NCBI RefSeq assembly: GCF_000003605.2
Contig: NW_003141811.1
Span: forward strand, 52,570-76,992
DNA from: Saccoglossus kowalevskii
Lineage: Eukaryota; Hemichordata; Enteropneusta; Harrimaniidae
Length of the DNA: 24,423 nucleotides
Direction of reading: 5' to 3'
In this document: piece after piece, positions 1-8,482 of the stretch
How the letters are laid out: every line of letters starts with the position of its first letter
Position numbering within the stretch: the first letter of the stretch is position 1
The notes under the pieces: generated by a model
Databases searched by the model: none
What the model saw: only the letters and a program-made list of their open reading frames with translations
What the model was told of the DNA's origin: nothing
Translations under genes and position numbers: made by a program

Positions 1-401
1 TAATAATGTCAGAACTAAATTCTATATGTTTTATGCGTGATTGACTGTTCCTGGCGCCAGCAACACATTCAAGTGTATGTGTTTATTCCAACGTAATACA
101 AAGTGTTTTCTAAAATTTATGAATTTATACGTATAATGAGAATCAGCTACCTCTTTTTTTTGAATAACATACAGACACAGTTATAATAACACCCACAATT
201 TATTGTGCTGGCGACCCAGAGCTATGCACTTACAATTGAATACACATTATACAACATTAAATAGCAAATATGTCGAATTACACAATAGTATCAAGCTGCA
301 TTCTGGTTCATTGTTCATCTAATGATTTGTCATCTCATTTCAAAGTTGTACACGTCTTCCATCAGCTGGGTCTATGTTAAATTTAACTTTTTTTATTTCA
401 G
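1..401 (+). other. 5' intron (or upstream) sequence of the sulfotransferase gene
   Basis: There is no coding potential here. The segment ends in a good 3' splice site: a T-rich tract at 386-399 followed by AG at 400-401. A 5'UTR exon therefore probably lies left of the window. The same acceptor layout is kept in the inverted copy (CTTAG read on the minus strand, AG at 3972-3971), which supports its being real. Confidence 0.6.
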
Positions 402-1430
402 TGTGTCAAGAGTAGCATTATGATACATCGCCTGGTGAAACGGGGTGCGGTGTTTATACTACTGTACGCACTCTATTCATCAGTAAAGTGGAGCAATTCA
501 TTATCTAAGGATGTGACAATGAATGTGTCTATGACTGCACGGAAGATTGAATTGAAACAAGACCAACCCATCACCGTATTAATAAATGCTAGAATGCGCA
601 CAGGATCATCTTTGATTGGACGTTATTTGTCGAACAACCCTGACAGCATGTACCTATACGAACCGGAACTCGCTTTACGATACAACACTTCTCTTCACTA
701 CAATGTATTTAACGACAGTGCAGCACACCTAGAGAAACTTCAAAATCCATTCTACGAAATTATTGAGGGATTCTTTGATTGCGATTATACAAGAAGATCT
801 GAACTGCTACCTTTTATGAACGAGAGAGATTGGCTGAAATCATATAATGGCTTTGCTCTCCTGAAAGGGTCCCAGTTTAATGCTAAGCGACTCAATGAAA
901 TATGTAAGACAAAAAGGCACCGTGTGGTAAAGACGGTGCGAATAAATGATATTTCAAAAGGTTTGAGTACGTTAAAAAAGTACGATGTGAAAGTTATCCA
1001 GGTTGTTAGGGATCCCCGCGGAATGATTAACTCGAGAATAAACTTTGAGAAACAGCATTTGCAACCACGAGACAAACGAGATCTAATCGTGAGGAAAGCC
1101 AGTGATGCTTGTAGAGACTACTGCATATGGCTAAAAACAAACATAGACTCTGTCCTTAATGGACCGAAGTGGTTGAAGGAACACTATTTGATCGTGCGAT
1201 ATGAGGATCTGATTGAAAGACCGCGAAAACTTGTACCGAATATGCACCACTTTATTAGTATACCTACAAACATGACAGACGCCATTTTAAGCAACCAGAC
1301 ATTACGACCAGACAGTGCATTTGCATGGCGACACAGTCTACCATATTACCAAACACGTACTGCGCAGAATAACTGCCCTGACGAAATATTTGAAACACTA
1401 GGTTATGTGAAAGTTCAGAATGAAAACCAG
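1..1430 (+). repeat. Left arm of inverted sulfotransferase duplication
   Basis: This segment matches the reverse complement of 3115-4292. The match is seen in the coding part (10 mismatches in the first 81 coding bases), in the 5'UTR stretch before the ATG (TCAAGAGTAGCATT in both), at the 3' splice site, and in the non-coding start of the window, where blocks such as CAGAACTAAATT, GCGCCAGC and the AAGTGTAT...TTTATTCC region recur in the same order. The arm may continue left of base 1. About 200 bases at 180-390 have no clear counterpart in the other arm, so one arm has gained or lost sequence there. Similarity fades after the codons for NENQQ near the end of the gene. Confidence 0.8.
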
Positions 1431-1496
1431 CAACGTAATGTGTCATTCTCCCTTTCGACGTCACCAAATATCAGTAAACTAACCTCCCTGGCTTAG
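420..1496 (+). CDS. Carbohydrate (Gal/GalNAc/GlcNAc-type) sulfotransferase, intact
   Basis: The predicted protein is 358 aa and probably transfers sulfate from PAPS to a sugar of a glycan in the Golgi lumen. Residues about 8-24 form a short uncharged membrane anchor after a basic start, giving a type II topology. RMRTGSS near residue 58 is the 5'-phosphosulfate-binding loop (5'-PSB). VVRDPRGMINSR near residues 197-208 is the 3'-phosphate-binding motif (3'-PB). ACRDYCIW, YEDL and the C-terminal WRHSLP...C...LGY pattern are typical of the CHST1/3-like family, whose members usually run 350-480 aa. NxS/T sites suggest glycosylation. The whole catalytic domain sits in one exon, and the ATG lies 18 nt after a 3' splice site. 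A damaged inverted copy lies 1.6 kb downstream. The acceptor sugar cannot be read from the sequence, and C4-type family members are less likely because of the motif spacing. I am sure of the family and unsure of the substrate. Confidence 0.9.
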   Translation: MIHRLVKRGAVFILLYALYSSVKWSNSLSKDVTMNVSMTARKIELKQDQPITVLINARMRTGSSLIGRYLSNNPDSMYLYEPELALRYNTSLHYNVFNDSAAHLEKLQNPFYEIIEGFFDCDYTRRSELLPFMNERDWLKSYNGFALLKGSQFNAKRLNEICKTKRHRVVKTVRINDISKGLSTLKKYDVKVIQVVRDPRGMINSRINFEKQHLQPRDKRDLIVRKASDACRDYCIWLKTNIDSVLNGPKWLKEHYLIVRYEDLIERPRKLVPNMHHFISIPTNMTDAILSNQTLRPDSAFAWRHSLPYYQTRTAQNNCPDEIFETLGYVKVQNENQQRNVSFSLSTSPNISKLTSLA

Positions 1497-3109
1497 AAAC
1501 ACCACAATGTATAATGCTAATAATTATTTGAGTCATAAAACAGATAGTCGTATATCACGTGTTAGTTGAACCAAAGGCTATTGACCTTATTCCTAATAAT
1601 ATGTTCAATTTGTTTGTTCATTTTAAATTACGCAGCAGCATGGCGCCACATCATTCATTCCTTCAAACGTGCATTGTGTTTATGTATCAATATACAGGCA
1701 GCGAATGATCACAATACCAAACCTACAGTATTCCTCATGTGACGGATACTGGTTTGGATATAGGATGAAAAAAGTTGACACTCATTGGTTTATTAAACAG
1801 GAAAAGATGTACGTATTTTATTGGTGTCTCCAGGTAAACAATAGTAATAGATTATACTTCTGTTAATACATCGGCTAGTCCCAGTTTTGCGTTTTGCTCC
1901 AAATGTAACTACCTTATTATTATTAGTCACAAATTGTTATTAATTTATTTTTATCTCGGACTACGAATAGTTTATGGGGTACTTTGTTAAAACACTGTTA
2001 TTGTCACAGAGTAAGGTATCAAATATCAAATGTATAAGTTATACAAATCATTGTGATGAACATGTATTTAATTTGTATAAGGGTATTTTATATACACTAC
2101 AGATGATATTTAATACTTGCACGTCTATTTTCTGCTCTTTAATAATAAAAATGTGTTTCAGTATATAGAATATGCACGATTGTCCTAGTACGCTTATTAT
2201 AATACGAAGTTTAATAATATGATATTTGAAATGACACTATATTGTCAATGGTATGTAATGTTTACTTTCTTTTGCATAAGTTAAACTCTATTTGTAGTAT
2301 GAATGAGACTTGTATTCGTCGAATAAGTTTAAAATAGTAGGTTTAGTAATAAAATACCATAATATATAATATTTTATTGCAAGACTGATATATAAAATAT
2401 AAAATATAAGATCCTGGATTGTAAAATCAGGAGACGTGATGATAGTGACACTGTATACTGATGCTAATATTTAATATGTACATTGGCGATGCAGAAGTGT
2501 CAAATGAAGTGACCTGTTATAGCGCCAGCATAGATCACCCTAAATAAATATCACAACGCCATATAAAAAGGAGCTACTCATAGGTTACGTACAGTGTCAA
2601 GAAAGGAACATAAAAAAAGATCAGAAACTGTATAAACCGGGTGTACCCAAGTGATGTGCTGAGCGTTCTCAATGTGTAATGTGTGTAATCGATCTTGACA
2701 ACAGGTTGTCACATCTAATGCAAGTACTATCAATATATGTGTAGCAGTCAATAAAAATGTTAAACAATTCTAAACGTCATTTATTGCAATATAAGTATAG
2801 TTTTCGTTAGTGTTACAATCAGCGGTCAATTCAGCTCATAGTAGTGACTCTAAAAAACAATGTTACACAATCCATGAAAATGAGTAAAACCTCGAACACT
2901 AGAACAGGAATTGAATGATGTGGTTACAAATAGGGGGAGAAAACTGGCTGCCCATCAAGAAAATAATGACATGACACAATGGCAGATCAAATGACAGAAC
3001 AACTTTTATTTGGGGAGTAGATGTAGCTAAACAGGGTGAACTGACTGGAGAAGTAAAAACTATGAATCTGATCATCAATGATTTAAACAATCAACCAAAT
3101 GACACATAG
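1497..3109. other. Spacer between the inverted copies, no gene seen
   Basis: This AT-rich sequence holds the probable 3'UTR of the left gene and the 3' flank of the decayed copy. No reading frame here resembles a known protein. A short open stretch on the plus strand near 2990-3108 (around FIWGVDVAKQGELTG) may be a scrap of a transposon, but I do not recognise it. On the minus strand an AATAAA (TTTATT on the plus strand at 3005-3010) lies about 100 nt after the decayed copy's final stop. Confidence 0.5.
2144..2149 (+). terminator. Candidate poly(A) signal of the sulfotransferase gene
   Basis: This is the first canonical AATAAA after the stop codon, implying a 3'UTR of about 650 nt. It is followed by a short GT-rich stretch. 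The background is very AT-rich and another AATAAA lies at 2348-2353, so the assignment is weak. Confidence 0.3.
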
Positions 3110-3952
3110 CTAAAATGCACTTGACTCACTTGAGATACATTGTTTGTTTTCATACTGAACTTTCACATAACCTTTCGTTTCAAATATGTCGTCAATAAAG
3201 TTATTATGCGCAGTACGTGTTTGGTAATATGGTAGACTGTGTCGCCATGAAAATGCACAGTCTGGTCTTAATGTCTGGTTGCTTAAAATAGCGTCTTTTA
3301 TGTTTGTAGATATACCAATAAAGTGGTGCATCTTCGGTACAAGTTCTCGCGGCCTTTCAATCAGATCCTCGTATCACACGATCACATTCAGGACAGAGTC
3401 TATGTTTGTTTTTAGCCATATGCAAGCATCACTGGCTTTTCTCACGTATGTATCTCGTATTTCTTGTGGTTGCAACTCTTGTTTTTCAAAGCTTATTCTC
3501 GAGGTAATCATTTGAATAACTTTCACATCGTACTTTTTTAACGTACTCAAACCCTTTGAAGTATCATTTATCCGCACCATCCGGTGCTTTTTTGTCTTGC
3601 ATATTTCATTTAGTCTATTGGCATCAAACTGAGGTCCTTTGAGGAGAGCAACGCCATTATATAATTTCAGCCAATCTTTCTCGTTCATAAAAGTTGGCAG
3701 TTCAGATTGCCTTGTATAATCGCAATCAAAGAAGCCCTCATTAACTTTGCTGTTGTTCGACAAATAACGTCCAATCAAAGATGATCCTATGCGAATTCTA
3801 GCATTCATTAAGACGGTGATGGGTTGGTCATGTTTCAATTCAATTTTCCGTGCGGTCATACCCTGGCATGATGAATTGCTCCACGTAACTGATGAGTAGA
3901 GTGCGTACAGTAGTATGAATACTGCACCCCATTTCACCAAGCGATGTCCCAT
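3110..3952 (-). pseudogene. Decayed inverted copy of the sulfotransferase
   Basis: This copy reads in one frame from ATG at 3952 to the final stop at 3110, broken by a single TGA at 3376-3374. That TGA stands where the intact gene has CGA for Arg260 (in IVRYEDL), a C-to-T change. The two open parts are 192 aa and about 80 aa. Compared with the intact copy there are six net deletions of 6, 38, 3, 7, 4 and 9 codons, 67 in all, and every one keeps the frame. The 7-codon deletion removes VVRDPRG, the core of the 3'-PB motif. In the 5'-PSB, RMRTGSS has become RIRIGSS. The 38-codon loss removes the segment after SNN up to EGFF, and the C-terminal Cys has become Phe. The ATG, 5'UTR and splice acceptor are conserved. 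It cannot be an active sulfotransferase. A short translated product from the first 192 codons is possible but unsupported. Confidence 0.85.
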
Positions 3953-4292
3953 AATGCTACTCTTGAAACACTAAGATATAACAAGAAATAATACAGGATA
4001 TTGTGTTGTAGTGGTTGTATGTACCATATGCAAATACAACAAAGGATAATATGAATGTACGTCAGTGTGATATTTCAAAAGAGGAGGCAGCTGCTATATA
4101 TATAGTTCTGATATATATATATATATATAGCATATTAATAAGGTTATTACGAGGATACCTCTAAGTATGCACTCAGACAGTACACCGTCGCAGGAATTAC
4201 GTAGGAATAAATAAATACACTTGGATGTGCGGCTGGCGCTAGGGATAGTCAACCATACTTAAAAACATATACAATTTAGTTCTGAAATTAGT
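3115..4292 (-). repeat. Right arm of inverted sulfotransferase duplication
   Basis: This is the reverse complement counterpart of 1-1430. Beyond the coding part, the non-coding stretch at 4205-4292 matches bases 1-100, and 4075-4100 (CAGCTGCCTC on the minus strand) matches CAGCTACCTC near 145-156. The arm is shorter than its partner because of coding deletions and a missing intron segment. It carries its own TA-rich expansion. Confidence 0.75.
4094..4130. repeat. (TA)n dinucleotide repeat
   Basis: Two runs of alternating TA are separated by GTTCTGA. They lie in the intron-like part of the right inverted arm, and the left arm has no such expansion. Confidence 0.85.
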
Positions 4293-7200
4293 GTTAGCAG
4301 ATTCGGCGTATCATCGCGTAATTGAGCTTTGAATAACAGATCATCTTACAAATTGAATCCAGCAGATTACATATAGCAAGGCAATGTACAGCAAGCAACT
4401 CTCTCATCAGCAAATACATAACATATAAGTAGACTCAGTATTCTAACTAGACGTGTGTATGTATAAATGTTGGTGCATTGTTACCTCCTATATTATCAGT
4501 AAACTATTGTGTTGGTAAAGTTTGACTTCAGAAATGCTGGGTAGTAGAGTCACCGCCTTCGCTCCAGTAAAGACTGAAATCCCTCAATAGAGGTAGCAAT
4601 TTCCCCCAGTGTTGAATGACATGGAACTCCACATAAGCATTACGACCACATTCATCATTTAAATATAGTAATCTCGAGTCAACAATGCACACAACACACT
4701 CAATTGACTCACTCTTAACCAGCTTGCCAAATTAAAATATTGATGTCACGAACTCAACAGATTGACAACTCAGGGCGGATTTATTTACAATATATAAAGG
4801 AAGGCTTAAACGTGATGACAACTTTATGTGTTATTAAATCTGTTATGAAATGATAGACATGACTCAGAAACAATCTTAACAAAATTAAAATATATTTTTT
4901 GACAATATCATTTCGCAACTCGAATGCGTGATCTGTTGTATTAACCATATATTAAATATTGAATATGGGTGTCATGTATCATCGCGAAATTTCTCAGAAC
5001 TGAGTATTAGAAAGAGAATTGTATTGATCAGATGCGAATACAAAAATGCTGGGCGATAAGCTGTTCATGTGGTAATTCAAAAAGACGAAACAGCTTGTTC
5101 ATATTCACCATCATTAATAATGATTATTGTGATCATCAATACTTTTGTATATATAAAATATGCCGCAGAACATGAATCACTTTTCTAAATTTAGCAACAG
5201 CAACTATAGCATTAAAAATGAAATGTTTGAACTGTAGACAGATTTTATTAGGACGTTTCTGACAATGGTATTTTTAATAAAAGCTTCAGTGTCATCTTAT
5301 ATCGTGGTTATGATAATTGCTATTTAAACTACATGGCATGTGTAACTGAATACAGATGGTGGAAAGCGACCAAAATACACTAGGCTTGTAATGAGATGTA
5401 ATGAGAAGTTAGATCATACTTGCAGAGATCTAATAACAATGACATATAATGCAATTCACATTTAAACGCAGAATTGTACTGTCACAACTGAATCAATCAC
5501 ATCTTAAGCACACTCAGTGTCCTATATTACTTTGCAACAGTATTGTATCTGAATTCAAAGAATAGGAACGACTTGACAACTTCAGGACAAACTTACAAAA
5601 GTAAACATACAATGAATTAAGTATAGATAATTGCAACTTCGCATCGTCTATTTATTTGCAAAGCCATAAGTGTTATTACGATTTAAATACAATAATGTTG
5701 AAGCCGAGCTTATAATGTGCTAGCCACAACAATTGCTATTATCGAATTGTACGATGATGAAATAAAATTGAAATCAAGCAATTGTTTTTAACAATAGTGC
5801 CAAACTGTCGTAATTTACATTTATGGTTAATTTACAGTGTGTATTTTAGGTTTCAATATATACCAACTGATATTGAAAGCATCATTCGATTACTTGTATC
5901 TATAGTATTTATCACGGTACGAGGTGTCTCGAAGTAATTATGAAAAATGAACATGTGAACAAGTGAATCACAGTCGCCGGTTATCTGGGACTCACGGGGT
6001 GACCAACACCGCTGGTTGCGCGCCACAGCTTGACACTCATCAGGGCCATTCATACACTCACAACTACTTAGTCCTATGATTTCAGTTATTATTTTTAATT
6101 TAATTTAATTATGGATAAAAGTCCGTCGACAATCATCCTGATTAGTGAGGAGGGTTTAACACACTGGCTATATTACGTTAAAAAAATCGTGATACATTGA
6201 TTCAAAACGCAACAATTGGATCTTGGGCTTGGTTCTAAAACGAGTAAAAAAATACATTGTTTATAGGTAACTAAGAGACGTGCTGCATGGCAACTGCTGC
6301 GCTGTAAATGCTTGATCGCAGTAAGTAAAGAAAGTGGTGACATACAAAATAAATATACACTCCCTACTAAAATGTACACACATTGTACCAGTAAATATTT
6401 AGACAAGATAAAGAAAATTCAAATTACACAGAAAATGCATTCTGCGTGTAGTTAAAAAAAGTCTTTGGCAGCATGGGTAAATCATAGTCCAATATACATA
6501 AAATTGTTCACCATGTTTCTATGTATAACTTGTGTGTAAATTACAGAATCCCGACTACATGCATATTACATATTTCCAACTGATTTGCATATGCTCATTT
6601 GCTTATAAAACTACACACCTACATTAGAGTACAATGTAATATTACAATCATATGTATGCTAGGGAACGCCAAAGACGAGAATTTTGAAATTGAACAAAAA
6701 AACACATATTTCGCTTCTCTATTGCTTCGATATCTTAGACCCTTTCTATTTTAATACTTAAAGTAATCATTTAAGTCACACGAATTGGAGAGTGAGTGCC
6801 GAAATTTATTCTTGATCGGATGACATTGCACAACCCTATGATTGTTTGCGAGCATTCGACCTAATAAATAGTGGTGACGCAGTTAAACATATGTTTTGTG
6901 TGAGAAAAAACTGCTAAAGAACATTTTCAAAGGAATGCACATTAAACGCATTATTATATTAAAAATTATTCTTTAGCAATTTTCTAATTATTCAGAATAA
7001 TTTACCCCGCTACATGTATTTGCACAACATTTTTTGATACTTTACCATAAAAACAATAGTAAATCTATGAAAAAATTATCATGAATGAATAGATGAGTGA
7101 CCCTGATTTTATGTACAAGGTACTTCGCTGACGAATATTTACATTGTTTAACAACATACATGTGATATGACCATAAGCAGTACTCGAATTTCAGTTATCA

Positions 7201-8340
7201 CTTAAGCGAACTTCGAATTACTTCGAATGCAAACATATTATAAAAAATATTAAACAAATTCGTGACTGCTTCGAGTAGTCGTTTTTCTCCGCCCAGGCGT
7301 AACCAGTAGTTGCTCGCCACGATTATTATATTTTAATGCAGGTCTTTATTGATCGAGTAATAGTCATTCTAGGCACATACTACAGACTCGTGAACGCTGT
7401 TTTTACAATTTTAAATAATCCCCTTCCCACAGCGCACCATTTTCAACTTTTGGCACCAGCGACAAAATGGAAACTGATTTCATACTGTCTGCTGAAATAA
7501 TAAAAGTAGAAAAACTTGGAAATTTACCAAAAACGCGTGTCCCAATTTGTTAGTCTCATTTAGTTAGGCATTACAGTAGATAGTTTAAAAAGTTTTTCCA
7601 CCGTACATCAAGGTTATATATATATATGTAATTTATTGGTATGGTTTGATGGTAGTGATTAGATTAGCTTTTTTTCTCTTCCAAACAGAAACAGTTCATA
7701 ACATCTTAGCCTTTGATTATAACTGCATATCATTTGATTTACCCATTATGTAACCCGCTAAGCAATCATCTTTTTAAAACAAGTCCTTATGTTACATTAT
7801 CACTGGCTTGAATAAAGTAACACAATTTATAATATTTAATTAGGATTCAGCTCCAATGCATATCATGACATGACACATAAAATCTGTACATCACACATTA
7901 CTTGTTATACACTCCTTGCATAATTTGTGTTTTCTGTAGATATTTTTTTTAAACTCAAGTCAGGGCTTTTAACTTATTTGGTAATTAACCTCAGGTTTGC
8001 CATTCAGAAAGCGGTTATAGGCATTCAACTCAGTAATCAATGATGACGTCAATTAATTACAAACTGATTTAATCAAGATTGACATATTCCTGTCTGTTGT
8101 GACCTGGCTTCGGTCGTACAACTGAGTTGCACTTCTAACTCGATGAAGACAATATCAATGGATATGCAAACAGGGTCTACAAAGACGAACAAATATGTTC
8201 ATTATTATCTAACCCTCGATTGACTTTGTGTCGATTCTATATATATGTAAGTACGTAGTAACGTGTTCGTGTAACGTTGTCGCGTGGGTGTGACCACCGT
8301 CATCATGACGCATACACCGTCACATTCAGTTTAACTGATA
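4293..8340. other. Intergenic region, no recognisable gene
   Basis: About 4 kb of AT-rich sequence with only short chance reading frames. A slightly GC-richer patch at 5970-6060 opens on the minus strand (around QRCWSPRESQITGD) and could be a transposon scrap, but I cannot place it. The last few hundred bases should contain the promoter of the receptor gene that starts at 8404. No tRNA, rRNA or long repeat was seen. Confidence 0.5.
8044..8051. promoter_or_regulatory. CRE-like octamer TGACGTCA
   Basis: A perfect palindromic cAMP-response-element core lies about 350 bp upstream of the receptor start codon. CREB/ATF proteins bind this octamer in animals. One perfect 8-mer in 24 kb is not strong evidence alone, and a second copy lies at 21681-21688. 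Confidence 0.3.
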
Positions 8341-8344
8341 TAGA

Positions 8345-8407
8345 ATGGATGGAAAGCCAGGGGATGTTCTGTTTCCAGTGTTGATATTCGTTTGCCGACA
8401 GAAATGA
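8345..8407 (+). promoter_or_regulatory. Upstream ORF overlapping the receptor start codon
   Basis: A 20-codon ORF (MDGKPGDVLFPVL...) starts at 8345 and ends at a TGA at 8405-8407. That TGA overlaps the receptor's ATG (8404-8406) in the pattern ATGA. If the mRNA starts upstream of 8345, ribosomes would meet this uORF first, and it could lower or re-route initiation. No 5'UTR splice boundary is known; the CAG just before the ATG could instead be an acceptor, which would remove the uORF from the mRNA. Confidence 0.35.
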
Positions 8408-8482
8408 TTTTTCCCGAAATGTCTAATTGGCTCTTATATGTTGCATCAGCGTTGTTGCTCCTAGTTTCATCTACCGCGGTAG
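8404..8482 (+). CDS. Receptor gene 1, exon 1 (signal peptide)
   Basis: 79 nt encoding MIFPEMSNWLLYVASALLLL and six more residues, a typical secretory signal. The exon ends in phase 1 at G|GTGAGT. The start at 8404 is chosen because it matches the start of the paralogous exon at 17662. Met6 is a possible alternative. Confidence 0.85.

Noticed and set aside
785-1075. 96-aa frame antisense to the sulfotransferase
   Set aside because: It is a shadow of a strongly supported coding sequence on the plus strand.
2519-2545. Third partial copy of the duplicated block start (GCGCCAGC)
   Set aside because: Only about eight bases are shared with the starts of the two arms, and the following sequence diverges at once.
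2899-3108. Short open stretches on both strands resembling a protein fragment
   Set aside because: No family could be recognised and the frames close quickly; left as a possible transposon scrap only.
3279-3515. 78-aa plus-strand frame
   Set aside because: It lies antisense to the decayed sulfotransferase copy and matches nothing known.
3110-3952. Processed retrocopy of the sulfotransferase
   Set aside because: The splice acceptor and upstream intron sequence are duplicated too, so the copy is DNA-mediated.
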